Shown here: one piece after another, positions 1 through 8,110 of the stretch
Layout: every line of letters begins with the position of its first letter
Position numbering within the stretch: the stretch's first letter is position 1
Assembly: GCA_041725875.1 (NCBI GenBank)
Contig: JBGRQB010000107.1
Coordinates: 1-14,716, forward strand
Direction of reading: 5' to 3'
Length of the DNA stretch: 14,716 nucleotides
Source of the DNA: JBGRQB01 sp041725875
Lineage (GTDB): Bacteria; Bacteroidota; Ignavibacteria; Ignavibacteriales; Melioribacteraceae
The notes under the pieces: generated by a model
What the model was told of the DNA's origin: nothing
Seen by the model: the letters and a program-made list of their open reading frames with translations, nothing else
Databases searched by the model: none
Made by a program: the position numbers and the translations under genes

Positions 1-272
1 TCATAATGAACGTGTCGGCTTTCCGGACCAACATATTCAGCCACATTTGTTAAAAATGCAATTACATCATGTTTTGTAGTTTCTTCAATTTCAAGAACTC
101 TTTTAACATCGAAGTTTGCCTTTTCTTTGATAACTTCAACATCTTCCATTGGTATTTCACCAAATTTAGCTCTTGCTTCGCAGGCCAGAATTTCAATCTG
201 CAGCCAGGTTGAATACTTGAATTCATCTTCAAAGATTTTTCCTATTTCCGGTCGGGTGTAACGTTCAATCAT
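1..272 (-). CDS. purB: Adenylosuccinate lyase, N-terminal part (cut by window edge)
   Basis: Only the first 90 residues lie in the window; the gene runs off the left edge. The protein starts MIERYTRPEIGKIF and continues with a TWLQIEILACEA helix, the motif KHDVIAFL (about residues 67-74) and SRHVHY at 85-90. These are hallmarks of the PurB branch of the fumarase/aspartase superfamily. In that family the enzyme cleaves adenylosuccinate to AMP plus fumarate, and SAICAR to AICAR, in cytosolic purine synthesis. The ATG at 270-272 overlaps the TGA of the upstream protease gene by four bases (ATGA), and a GAGAG stretch inside the end of that gene can act as ribosome binding site, so translation is probably coupled. 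Family assignment is firm; whether the rest is intact cannot be seen here. Confidence 0.93.
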   Translation of the reverse strand, partial: MIERYTRPEIGKIFEDEFKYSTWLQIEILACEARAKFGEIPMEDVEVIKEKANFDVKRVLEIEETTKHDVIAFLTNVAEYVGPESRHVHY

Positions 273-1480
273 TTTTTTCTCTCTAGTTTCAGTTTTTTTG
301 TGATGTTCTTTTTATTTCTGATTATGTTTATTTCAATATCGTCTTCGGGGCGATAATCTGCAAGCGCGCCCACAAGTACATTTCTGTCATTAACAACATA
401 TTTACCAAATTTACAGATAACGTCGTAAGGTTTTATACCTGCTTTTTCAGCAGGGGAACCTGGCTGTATATAAGAAACAATAACTCCGCGCGCTTTATCC
501 AACTCAAAAGCACTTGCTATCTGGTTCGTTATATTTTGCACATTTAAGCCTGTCCAGTAATTTCTGTCAACATTACCATTATCAATAATTTCATTTACAA
601 TTTTCTGCACTCTCCATATAGGTATTGCAAAACCAACACCAACACTGCCTGATACCTGACTAGGAGAATAGATAATAGTATTAATACCAATAAGTTCGCC
701 AATACTGTTTACAAGCGGGCCACCGCTGTTACCGCCGTTAATTGAAGCATCGGTCTGTATCATATCAAGATAATATCTGTTGTCAACTGCGCCTATGTTC
801 ATTCCCATAGAACTTATTACACCAACTGTAACTGTTGGTTTATCATTAATTGCAAACAAACCAAAAGGATTACCCAAAGCAATTACCCATTCACCAATAA
901 GAAGGCTCTGGTCTTCAGCAAACTTCACATAAGGAAGATTTTCACCTTCTATCTTTAATACACATAAATCACTTGCTTCGTCAGTTCCGATAATTTTAGC
1001 ATCGTATCGACTGCCGTCTGTTAAAGTAACAATTACCTCAACAGCCTTTCCGGCAACGTGATCATTTGTAATTATGTAGCCGTCAGGAGAAATTATTACA
1101 CCGGAACCAAGACTTTTAACCGGTTGCTGATAAACACGATCTCCAAAATAGTGGCGCCAGAAAGGATTTCTTGACCAGGGATCGCGGTACTCTCTTATTT
1201 CAGTAACATTAATACCAACCACAGCAGGGGAAACCTGACTGACAGTCTTGGTAATTACAGTATTTCTGGATTGATTAATAGACTGGTTAGCAATCTCTTT
1301 ATTCTGAAAATCTACAGGTTTTATATTTTGTTCAACTGAAGAATTTTCCGCACTGCCGCCGATAATTTCAGAATTATTGCTAAGTTTTTTCGTAAAATCG
1401 AGGTACAGAAATGAAAACGCAATAGTAACAAGCACTAAAGTAATAGAAGAAGATATTATTATTGTTTTAACCGGTTTCAT
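269..1480 (-). CDS. HtrA/Deg-family periplasmic serine protease with one PDZ domain
   Basis: This 403-residue protein has an N-terminal membrane segment or uncleaved signal anchor (about residues 6-27, hydrophobic after MKPVK), a flexible Ser/Asn-rich linker, a trypsin-like protease domain (about 75-300) and a single C-terminal PDZ domain (about 308-400). The catalytic triad is visible: H141 in TNDHV, D171 in SDLCVLK and S252 in GGNSGGPL. The family degrades or chaperones misfolded envelope proteins. One PDZ and an anchor resemble DegS/HhoB or HtrA of Gram-positives more than two-PDZ DegP, so I give no symbol. I chose the ATG at 1478-1480 because AGGAGG lies just upstream (1485-1490); an in-frame ATG 12 codons earlier lacks this site. 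The start lies within the 3' end of plsY (14-base overlap), and the stop overlaps the purB start, so the three genes read as one operon. Confidence 0.93.
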   Translation of the reverse strand: MKPVKTIIISSSITLVLVTIAFSFLYLDFTKKLSNNSEIIGGSAENSSVEQNIKPVDFQNKEIANQSINQSRNTVITKTVSQVSPAVVGINVTEIREYRDPWSRNPFWRHYFGDRVYQQPVKSLGSGVIISPDGYIITNDHVAGKAVEVIVTLTDGSRYDAKIIGTDEASDLCVLKIEGENLPYVKFAEDQSLLIGEWVIALGNPFGLFAINDKPTVTVGVISSMGMNIGAVDNRYYLDMIQTDASINGGNSGGPLVNSIGELIGINTIIYSPSQVSGSVGVGFAIPIWRVQKIVNEIIDNGNVDRNYWTGLNVQNITNQIASAFELDKARGVIVSYIQPGSPAEKAGIKPYDVICKFGKYVVNDRNVLVGALADYRPEDDIEINIIRNKKNITKKLKLERKK

Positions 1481-2108
1481 TTTTCCTCCTGTTGTATAGT
1501 TCGTTTCGTAAAACAACCTTAAAAGGTTCTATATGTCTGGAAAATATAATCATCATTAATACAGAAACACTTATAGTAAAGAAAGGGGGATTGAGTTCCT
1601 GTGTTGTGAAATTAATTTTTGAAACAAACTCCGGAATTACAAAAGTAATTAGCGGAGTAAACAATGTGGCAAAAATATTACCTGTATGAACATCTTTTCT
1701 TAATAAAAAAGCAACTAACCATAAAACCATCCATAATAATGCAACTATTGGTATTACAAACAAAAATGATCCGGCAGCAGTTGCGAGTCCGCGTCCGCCC
1801 CTAAACTTAAGCCAGGGAGTATAACAATGCGCAAATACTGCAGAAATTGCTCCGGTTGCAATAAACAGATAAGAATCGGAAATAAAGTACTTTATTAAAA
1901 GAACCGTGAGTGCACCTTTTGTAAAATCGGAAAGCAAAACTGATACTCCGGCCAGTTTGGAACCGGTAACCTCAAAAGAGTTTAAAGCACCTGCATTTCC
2001 CGAACCGTGCCTTGTAATATCTTTGTTCTGAAATTTTTTTACAATTATATATGCCGAGGGAATTGATCCCAAAACATAACCAATTAATGCACAAATAAGA
2101 TAATTCAT
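1467..2108 (-). CDS. plsY: Acyl-phosphate:glycerol-3-phosphate acyltransferase PlsY
   Basis: This 213-residue, very hydrophobic protein has several transmembrane helices. The PlsY signature loops are present in order: GSIPSAY (about 14-20), GSGNAGALN (about 35-43), SDFTKG (60-65), then HCYTPWLKFRGGRGLATAAG. The enzyme transfers an acyl group from acyl-phosphate to glycerol-3-phosphate, forming lysophosphatidic acid, the first membrane phospholipid intermediate. The loops differ slightly from the common GSGNPGATN and KGGKG forms (Ala for Pro, Leu for Thr, RGGRG), which I read as lineage variation. Length is normal for the family. It is the first gene of the leftward operon; its last codons contain the ribosome binding site and start of the htrA-type gene. 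The segment before its ATG has no strong Shine-Dalgarno sequence. Confidence 0.95.
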   Translation of the reverse strand: MNYLICALIGYVLGSIPSAYIIVKKFQNKDITRHGSGNAGALNSFEVTGSKLAGVSVLLSDFTKGALTVLLIKYFISDSYLFIATGAISAVFAHCYTPWLKFRGGRGLATAAGSFLFVIPIVALLWMVLWLVAFLLRKDVHTGNIFATLFTPLITFVIPEFVSKINFTTQELNPPFFTISVSVLMMIIFSRHIEPFKVVLRNELYNRRKNETG

Positions 2109-2327
2109 AGAAAATTAAAGAATCTCGCAGGATTTTCGAAATTACATTTGTAAATATACTAAAATAGATGAAGATTCTGCTAATAATTCCTTAATAAAAA
2201 ATTAATTTTGATTTACAAAAAAAAGGCTTATTTTTAAGTTTGTTATATGAGGAGCTGTGTGTAGTATTAATTATTTATGAGAATACACATTATATAACGA
2301 AAAAAATAAGTTGTAAGGAGAGTTAAT
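2109..2327. promoter_or_regulatory. Divergent intergenic region with candidate glgP promoter
   Basis: This 219-base AT-rich spacer separates leftward plsY from rightward glgP and should hold promoters for both. For glgP, TAAGTTTG at 2235-2242 matches the Bacteroidota -7 consensus TAnnTTTG exactly. A TTTG at 2207-2210 could be the -33 element, but its 24-base spacing is longer than the usual 19-21. The implied leader of roughly 80 bases contains an imperfect inverted repeat, TGTGTA (2258-2263) with TACACA (2284-2289), and ends with the AAGGAG ribosome binding site about 7 bases before the glgP ATG. On the plsY side I see only a near match (TATATTTA on the minus strand, about 2151-2158). All of this is motif matching; no transcription start is shown. 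Confidence 0.4.
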
Positions 2328-4898
2328 ATGTTTAACTACAGAGGTAGTTTTAACGTAATTCCGTATTTACCAAAAAATTTAGAGCCATTAAGAGAGATAG
2401 CTTTTAATTTGCATTGGACTTGGAATCACGATGCTATTGAATTGTTTAGAAGACTTGATACGAAGTTATGGGAAAAAACACACCATAATCCTGTTTCTAT
2501 GCTGGGACAAATCAGCCAGGAAAGACTTGAAGAAGCTTCACAGGATGACGGATTTGTGGCTCATTTGAACAGAGTATATTTGGAATTGACTATATATCTT
2601 AAAGAAACTACCTGGTATCAGAAGAATTTCAAAGAATGCGGCGAAGAAAGATTTGTAGCATACTTTTCAGCCGAATTTGGTTTAACCGAATGTTTACAGA
2701 TTTATTCAGGCGGTTTGGGAATTCTTGCAGGAGATCACCTTAAAGCGGCAAGTGATCTGGGTGTTCCTTTAATTGGTATGGGCCTTTGTTACAAAGAAGG
2801 TTATTTTCAGCAATATCTTACTTCTGACGGATGGCAGCAGGAAAGATATGAGCTTACTGATTTTTATAATCAGCCGATGAATCTGGTTGAAAATGAAGAT
2901 GGTCAGCCACTCAGATTAGAACTTCAGTATCCGGGCAGAGCAGTACACTTCCAGATCTGGAAAATAGATGTGGGTCGTATTCCTCTTTACCTGCTTGATA
3001 CAAATCTTCCTGAAAATACTCCGGAAGACAGAGAAATTACAAGAACATTGTATGGCGGAAACACAGAAACAAGAATCCAGCAGGAAATTCTGCTTGGTGT
3101 TGGTGGTGTTAGAGCTATGCTTGCAATGGGAATGAAACCTAATGTTTGTCATATGAACGAAGGTCACTCAGCTTTCCTTGCTCTTGAAAGAATCAGATAT
3201 ATGATGCAGAATAACGGATTAACATTCGACGAAGCAAAAAATATCGGATACTACTCAAATATTTTCACAACTCATACTCCGGTTCCGGCTGGTATTGATG
3301 TTTTCCCAAATGAGCTTGTTGAAAAATATTTTGGCACTTACTACAGAGAAGAATTAAAACTGAAAGATAAAGAATTCTATTCACTCGGAACTCTTGACGG
3401 AAATGATGATGCGCCTGACTTTAATATGGCTCATCTTGCAATGAATATGGCCGGTTATGTAAACGGAGTTAGCCGTCTGCACGGCAAAGTATCTAAAAAA
3501 ATGTGGGTAGAAGGTTTCAAAAATGTACCATTTGATGAAATCCCGATAGATTATGTTACAAATGGTATTCACACACACTCTCATCTTGCCAATGAAATGA
3601 AAGAGCTTCTTTACAGATATCTTGGCGATAAGTTTATCCAGGATCCTGCTTCTGAAAAAGTTTGGGCTAAAATCCAGGATATCCCTGATGAAGAATTGTG
3701 GCGTACACACGAAAGAAGAAGAGAAAGACTTGTTGCTTTTGCAAGAAAAAGATTTAAAGAACAGATCAAAAATTACGGCGGTTCAAAAGATGATATGAAC
3801 TCAGCCAAAGAAATTCTTGATCCTGGTGCATTAACAATTGGTTTTGCTCGTCGTTTTGCTACTTACAAAAGAGCAACACTTCTTTTCAGAGATCCGGACA
3901 GACTTGCAAATATTATCTGTAACCCTGACAGACCGGTTCAGTTTATTATTGCCGGTAAAGCGCATCCAAAAGATGAAGCTGGTAAAAAACTTATTCAGGA
4001 AGTAGTGAGATTATCTAAAACTGAACCTTTCAAAAAGAAAATTTTCTTTGTTGAAAACTATGATATGAACACTGCCAGATATATGGTTGAAGGTTGTGAC
4101 GTTTGGTTAAATAATCCTCGTCGCCCAATGGAAGCAAGTGGTACTTCAGGTATGAAAGTAATTGCCAACGGCGGATTGAACTTTAGTGTTCTTGACGGCT
4201 GGTGGGATGAAGGTTACGAAAATGATCTTGGGTGGAAAATTGGTAATGGTGAAGAGTATGAAAACACCGAATATCAGGATGAAGTTGAATCAAGATTAAT
4301 TTTTGAAACTCTAGAAAAAGAAATTATTCCTGCGTTCTATGAAAGAAGTGACGATAAACTGCCTAGAAAATGGATTTCAATGATGAAAGCATCTATGCAG
4401 AAATTAGGTCCGGTTTACAATACTTCCAGAATGGTTGGAGAATATTTCAATAAATTCTATTACAATTCTTACCAGAAGAGAAAAGCACTTGTTAAAAACA
4501 ACTGGAAAGTTGGTAAATCAATTTCCGAATGGAAAGATTTTGTAAGAACCAACTGGGATAAAGTTGAATTTATCAAATTCTCTCACGGAATTTCAAAAGA
4601 TGTTTATCGTGTGGGTCAGAATTTTGTTGTTGATTCAAAAATTGATCTTGGAAACCTTACTCCAAAAGATGTTGAGGTACAGATTTATTATGGTCAGGTA
4701 GATCAGAAAGATGTTCCTTATGCAAACAACTACGCTGTAATGGAAGCTGTAAAAGGCAAAAAGAACGGATCTGTTTATGAATTCAAAGGTGAAATTGATT
4801 GCCAGCAAAGTGGAAACTTTGGCTACACATTAAGAATTTTACCTAAACACGAAATGTTGATTAACCAGTTTGAAATGGGACTTATTAAATGGGCCTGA
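2328..4898 (+). CDS. glgP: Alpha-glucan (glycogen) phosphorylase, DUF3417-containing type
   Basis: This 856-residue protein belongs to the alpha-glucan phosphorylase subfamily (the TIGR02094 type) distinct from E. coli MalP. The N-terminal DUF3417-like part includes AFNLHWTWNHDA (about 25-36). It is followed by the conserved AYFSAEFGLTE and IYSGGLGILAGDHLKAASDLG, the NEGHSAF motif, and FTTHTPVPAGID. The pyridoxal-phosphate lysine is K610 in ASGTSGMK, followed by NGGLNFSVLDGWWDEGY. Phosphorylases release glucose-1-phosphate from glycogen or other alpha-1,4-glucans in the cytosol. The last roughly 100 residues form a beta-rich extension common in this subfamily. The ATG is preceded by TAAGGAG. 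The gene is monocistronic by appearance: its own promoter region lies upstream and a strong terminator downstream. No other glycogen genes lie nearby, so the physiological substrate is inferred from the family. Confidence 0.96.
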   Translation: MFNYRGSFNVIPYLPKNLEPLREIAFNLHWTWNHDAIELFRRLDTKLWEKTHHNPVSMLGQISQERLEEASQDDGFVAHLNRVYLELTIYLKETTWYQKNFKECGEERFVAYFSAEFGLTECLQIYSGGLGILAGDHLKAASDLGVPLIGMGLCYKEGYFQQYLTSDGWQQERYELTDFYNQPMNLVENEDGQPLRLELQYPGRAVHFQIWKIDVGRIPLYLLDTNLPENTPEDREITRTLYGGNTETRIQQEILLGVGGVRAMLAMGMKPNVCHMNEGHSAFLALERIRYMMQNNGLTFDEAKNIGYYSNIFTTHTPVPAGIDVFPNELVEKYFGTYYREELKLKDKEFYSLGTLDGNDDAPDFNMAHLAMNMAGYVNGVSRLHGKVSKKMWVEGFKNVPFDEIPIDYVTNGIHTHSHLANEMKELLYRYLGDKFIQDPASEKVWAKIQDIPDEELWRTHERRRERLVAFARKRFKEQIKNYGGSKDDMNSAKEILDPGALTIGFARRFATYKRATLLFRDPDRLANIICNPDRPVQFIIAGKAHPKDEAGKKLIQEVVRLSKTEPFKKKIFFVENYDMNTARYMVEGCDVWLNNPRRPMEASGTSGMKVIANGGLNFSVLDGWWDEGYENDLGWKIGNGEEYENTEYQDEVESRLIFETLEKEIIPAFYERSDDKLPRKWISMMKASMQKLGPVYNTSRMVGEYFNKFYYNSYQKRKALVKNNWKVGKSISEWKDFVRTNWDKVEFIKFSHGISKDVYRVGQNFVVDSKIDLGNLTPKDVEVQIYYGQVDQKDVPYANNYAVMEAVKGKKNGSVYEFKGEIDCQQSGNFGYTLRILPKHEMLINQFEMGLIKWA

Positions 4899-4930
4899 TA
4901 AAAGCTGAACAATAAATACTTTTTACTATA

Positions 4931-4971
4931 AAATCCTTTTAATATATTGCTTGTTAAAAGGATTTTTTTTT
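4931..4971 (+). terminator. Intrinsic terminator after glgP
   Basis: A 12-base perfect stem, AAATCCTTTTAA (4931-4942) with TTAAAAGGATTT (4954-4965), encloses an 11-base loop and runs into nine T residues (4963-4971). It sits 32 bases after the glgP stop. The following gene's ATG lies only nine bases beyond the T-run, so that gene must depend on read-through, on a promoter inside or before the hairpin, or on a start site I cannot see. Confidence 0.88.
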
Positions 4972-4980
4972 GGACAAAAT

Positions 4981-5841
4981 ATGCTGCTGGAAACATTAGA
5001 TGTAAGAAATAACGACGTTGTAATCTATTCTGAAAATAACCCCGATCTCGAAAATAATTTTAAGATAATTTTCAAACAGGGTGTTTCAAGAAAACCAATG
5101 AAATTAAGCTTTTCAGAGCTTTGTGAGTTTTTGACAGATCCGTCACCAAAAAATCTGATCATTTACAGACTGCTTACAAATTACAAAATACTAGATCCCT
5201 TTTTATCAAAATATGGCTGTTTTCTGAATAACAACGGTAAAAAGGAGTTGTTCTATTTTGATCCGGTTTATGCTGTTAAAGATTTGAAATATCTGGCTGA
5301 TAAACTTGATAAGGAAAATTTCAGGTTCAAAATTCAGCAGGTGGGTCTTACCACTATGACAGAACAAAAACAGGAAATTGGATATTCTGAGGTGTTTTGT
5401 ATCGATCTAAAGGCAATTGAAGCAAAAAATCAGAATGATAAAATTTTTGCTGATGCTGTTTTTGTTTTTGATCCTACATATAACGACGATGAAGATTTAC
5501 CTACTTTTGGAGCCGAAGATCTGGCAGAAAAAGCCCCAAATGTAAATCTGATAGGATTAGAAGAAGTAGAAAAAGCTGTTGATACATCTGTTGCCAAAAT
5601 AGATGTTGAAGAAGAAAAGATCAGTAAAAACGATTTAACTGAAAAGTCAAAAAGCAAAAAGATTGGTGCATTTTCCAATTTTATTCAAAAGCATAAAGTT
5701 GAAATGGAAGAATTGAATAAGACTGAAAACTCAGAAGAGATAAATGAAGAGAGTGGTCTGGATCTTTTTAATCGTAAAAATATGAATAAGAAAAGAGTTT
5801 TACGGGAAGATACAGTTATTCTTAAATTTAATGACGACTAG
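4981..5841 (+). CDS. Hypothetical protein, 286 residues, with acidic disordered C-terminal half
   Basis: I do not recognise this family. There is no signal peptide or membrane helix, so it is probably cytosolic. Residues 1-170 look folded (mixed alpha/beta) and contain two similar FDP patches, FYFDPVY (91-97) and FVFDPTYNDD (161-170). From about 170 to 260 the chain is acidic, Lys/Glu/Ser-rich and probably disordered, then a short basic stretch (NRKNMNKKRVLRED, 264-277) ends in a beta-like VILKFNDD. I chose the ATG at 4981, which has GGA six bases upstream. A TTG ten codons earlier would place the start inside the glgP terminator loop and is unlikely. The reading frame is long and intact, and codon use matches its neighbours. 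The next gene starts 77 bases later on the same strand. Confidence 0.75.
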   Translation: MLLETLDVRNNDVVIYSENNPDLENNFKIIFKQGVSRKPMKLSFSELCEFLTDPSPKNLIIYRLLTNYKILDPFLSKYGCFLNNNGKKELFYFDPVYAVKDLKYLADKLDKENFRFKIQQVGLTTMTEQKQEIGYSEVFCIDLKAIEAKNQNDKIFADAVFVFDPTYNDDEDLPTFGAEDLAEKAPNVNLIGLEEVEKAVDTSVAKIDVEEEKISKNDLTEKSKSKKIGAFSNFIQKHKVEMEELNKTENSEEINEESGLDLFNRKNMNKKRVLREDTVILKFNDD

Positions 5842-5918
5842 TGCATTCAGGAAAGTATATTAAAATAAGCAGATAAATATTATATTCATTTACAGATTGT
5901 AATTTATAGGAGATATAT

Positions 5919-7085
5919 ATGAGAGTTCCACTGTTAGATCTCAAACCACAGTATCAGGCGTTAAAAAAAGAATTAGACGAAGCGGTTTTGGAAGTATGTG
6001 AATCGCAGTATTTTATTATGGGCCCGAAACTCCAGAAAATGGAAAAGGAATTTGCTGAATATCTTGGTGTTAAACACGCAATTGGCGTAAGCTCAGGTAC
6101 AGATGCTTTATTAGTAGCCCTTATGGCTGTTGGCGTTGAACCGGGTGATGAAGTTATTATGCCGACGTATTCATTTTTTGCAACTGTTGGAGTTGTGTCC
6201 AGATTAAATGCTGTTCCGGTTTTTGTTGATTCAGATCCTGTTTCATTTAACATTAAACCTGAAGATATAGAAAAGAAAATAACAGATAAAACAAAAGTAA
6301 TTATTCCTGTGCATCTTTACGGACAAAGTGCTGATATGGATCCGATTATGGAAATTGCTAAAAAGCATAATCTTAAAGTTGTTGAAGATGGCGCACAGGC
6401 AATCAGTACTCAATATAAAGATGGAAAATGTGTTGGAACCATTGGTGATGCAGGATGTTTTTCATTCTTCCCGAGTAAAAACCTCGGTTGCTTTGGTGAT
6501 GGCGGACTCGTAATTACAAACGATGACGAACTTGCAGCTTCACTTGTAAGAAAAAGAAATCACGGTATGGAACCAAAGTATTATCACAAAGAAATGGGTG
6601 GTAACTTCAGACTTGACGCATTACAGGCTGCGGTTCTTTCAGTAAAACTTCCTCATCTTGACAGCTGGTCACAGGGAAGGAGAGACAACGCAAAATATTA
6701 TACTGATGCGTTTGTTAAAGCTGGTCTGGCAGCTGAAACAGGTAAAACAACCTTTGATGAATCAAACAAAGTTTTACTTCCAAAAGCAGTTTATGAAAAT
6801 GCTGATTTGAAAAATCATCATATTTATAACCAGTATATTATCAGAGTTGAAAACCGTGATGAGTTAAGAGCATTCCTTACTGAAAATGAAATCTTTACAG
6901 AAATTTATTATCCGGTTCCATTCCATATGCAGGAATGTTTCAAAGAACTTGGATATTCTGAAGGTGATTTCCCGGTTGCGGAATCAGCAGCAAAAACATC
7001 AATTGCTCTTCCTATCTATCCTGAATTAACAGATGAGCAAAAACAATTTGTTGTAGATAAAATTGCAGAATTTCTAAAAAGATAA
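5919..7085 (+). CDS. DegT/DnrJ/EryC1/StrS-family PLP-dependent sugar aminotransferase
   Basis: This 388-residue protein of normal family length starts MRVPLLDLKPQYQALK, the typical opening of the family. Phosphate-binding SSGTDAL lies at 58-64, and VVEDGAQA contains D157 and Q160, which hold the cofactor ring. FSFFPSKNLGCFGDGG contains the Schiff-base lysine K187, and the NFRLDALQAA motif follows. Members transfer an amino group from glutamate to keto-sugars linked to UDP or dTDP, giving amino sugars for surface polysaccharides or glycans. The opening resembles the WbpE/DegT group acting on UDP-3-keto sugars, but substrate cannot be set from sequence alone. The ATG has GGAG six bases upstream (5909-5912). 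No sugar dehydrogenase, dehydratase or acetyltransferase lies nearby, so the partner genes are probably elsewhere. Confidence 0.93.
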   Translation: MRVPLLDLKPQYQALKKELDEAVLEVCESQYFIMGPKLQKMEKEFAEYLGVKHAIGVSSGTDALLVALMAVGVEPGDEVIMPTYSFFATVGVVSRLNAVPVFVDSDPVSFNIKPEDIEKKITDKTKVIIPVHLYGQSADMDPIMEIAKKHNLKVVEDGAQAISTQYKDGKCVGTIGDAGCFSFFPSKNLGCFGDGGLVITNDDELAASLVRKRNHGMEPKYYHKEMGGNFRLDALQAAVLSVKLPHLDSWSQGRRDNAKYYTDAFVKAGLAAETGKTTFDESNKVLLPKAVYENADLKNHHIYNQYIIRVENRDELRAFLTENEIFTEIYYPVPFHMQECFKELGYSEGDFPVAESAAKTSIALPIYPELTDEQKQFVVDKIAEFLKR

Positions 7086-7093
7086 TTTATAGA

Positions 7094-7120
7094 TGACCGT
7101 CTGTGTAATGCAGACGGTTA
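7094..7120 (+). terminator. Hairpin after the aminotransferase gene, no T-tract
   Basis: ACCGTCTG (7096-7103) pairs perfectly with CAGACGGT (7111-7118) around a 7-base loop; a G-T and a T-A pair extend it to ten. It begins nine bases after the stop codon. The bases that follow (ATTAATCC) are not a T-run, so it may be a weak or Rho-assisted terminator, or a 3'-end stabiliser of the message, between two same-strand genes. Confidence 0.5.
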
Positions 7121-7151
7121 ATTAATCCTAATCTTACCATTGGCAAAATTA

Positions 7152-7889
7152 ATGTATACACTTTTAAAGCAGCTCGTAAAAAAAGTTTTACCCTCAGATA
7201 TTTTAATTAAAAATGAATATTTAATTCGAAAAGCATTTTCTTTTTTTTATAAAGGATCTGATTTTGAATGTAACTTCTGTAAAAAAAATTACTCGAAGTT
7301 TATAAATCATAATAATGATTTACTTTGTCCCGGATGCGGAAGTTCTTCCCGAACCAGAAGGTTAAAGATGTTTCTGGAATCTGAAGAGTTGTTAAAAGGA
7401 AATATACTTCATTTTTCGCCAAACAGAATTGAATACAAAACTTATAAAAAAGAAGTTGAAAACTACACAACAAGTGATTTTGAAAATGAATTTATTGCCG
7501 ATGAAAAATATGATTTAACAAATCTGCCAGACTTAGATAATCATTTCGATTTAATTATCTGTTATCACATTTTGGAGCACATAGTTGACGATGTAAAAGC
7601 AATGAATGAATTAAAAAGAGTTGTTAAGGAAACTGGTAAGGTTTTGATTCAAACTCCGTATAAAGAAGGGGAAACGTACGAAGATTACTCAGTAACTTCA
7701 CCGGAAGATAGATTGAAACATTTTGGGCAGGATGATCATATTCGTATTTATTCCTGTGAAGGATTAAAAGCCAGACTTGAATCAACAGGGTTTAAATGCA
7801 CTGTTATTGATATGGCAAATATTAATTCTGATAAAATAAAACGATTTGGATTAGACAACGAAGAAAAATTTATTCTTGCTGAAAAATAA
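7152..7889 (+). CDS. SAM-dependent methyltransferase with N-terminal zinc ribbon
   Basis: This 245-residue protein has two parts. The N-terminal part carries a Cys4 zinc-ribbon pattern: C40 and C43 (CNFC), then C59 and C62 (CPGC), followed by GSSSRTRR. A class I methyltransferase core follows: LHFSPNR (86-92) in the place of motif I, the acidic TTSDF (106-110), and FDLIICYHILEHIVDD (132-147), the Methyltransf_11-type post-motif II. ELKRVVKETGKVLIQTPY then supplies beta5 and motif III. Similar zinc-ribbon methyltransferases occur beside glycosyltransferase and surface-polysaccharide genes, but their acceptor is generally unknown. Placement after a sugar aminotransferase supports a glycan-modification role; this is inference. 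The start is uncertain: I prefer ATG at 7152, while an in-frame TTG at 7140 adds four residues; neither has a clear Shine-Dalgarno site. Confidence 0.85.
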   Translation: MYTLLKQLVKKVLPSDILIKNEYLIRKAFSFFYKGSDFECNFCKKNYSKFINHNNDLLCPGCGSSSRTRRLKMFLESEELLKGNILHFSPNRIEYKTYKKEVENYTTSDFENEFIADEKYDLTNLPDLDNHFDLIICYHILEHIVDDVKAMNELKRVVKETGKVLIQTPYKEGETYEDYSVTSPEDRLKHFGQDDHIRIYSCEGLKARLESTGFKCTVIDMANINSDKIKRFGLDNEEKFILAEK

Positions 7890-8110
7890 CTGTAATAATA
7901 ATTCCGAAACCCGATAATTTTACTAAACAAAAATACGAACTTGTTGAGAGTAAGATACAAAGGGGAGAACAGAAACCCGCGCAAAAAAGGGCAGAACATA
8001 TATTTAAACCTGTTTAGGGTATAAAATATTCCATTAAAAGAATGCTATATACCGGATGTTAAATACATTCTGGTAGAGGATATATATTAACTAATTTTAT
8101 GGAGTATATT
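7890..8110. other. Intergenic spacer, no gene seen
   Basis: This 221-base spacer lies between the methyltransferase gene and the 171-residue hypothetical gene, both rightward. I find no RNA gene, no strong hairpin with T-tract and no exact TAnnTTTG promoter. Near matches (TAATTTTA, TATATTTA) are too common in this AT-rich sequence to count. It ends with ATGGAG, which supplies the ribosome binding site of the next gene. The length suggests a promoter and leader for that gene. Confidence 0.4.

Noticed and set aside
4951..4980. TTG start extending the 286-residue protein by ten codons
   Set aside because: It would put the start codon inside the loop and right arm of the glgP terminator, with a translated T-run and no ribosome binding site.
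7959..7967. Strong Shine-Dalgarno-like AAAGGGGAG in the intergenic spacer
   Set aside because: No ATG, GTG or TTG follows at a usable distance, so no gene start can be supported.
7748..7999. Minus-strand open frame of 83 codons overlapping the methyltransferase end
   Set aside because: It lies mostly antisense to a clear gene, has no ribosome binding site and reads as Phe/Leu-rich low-complexity sequence typical of an antisense shadow.
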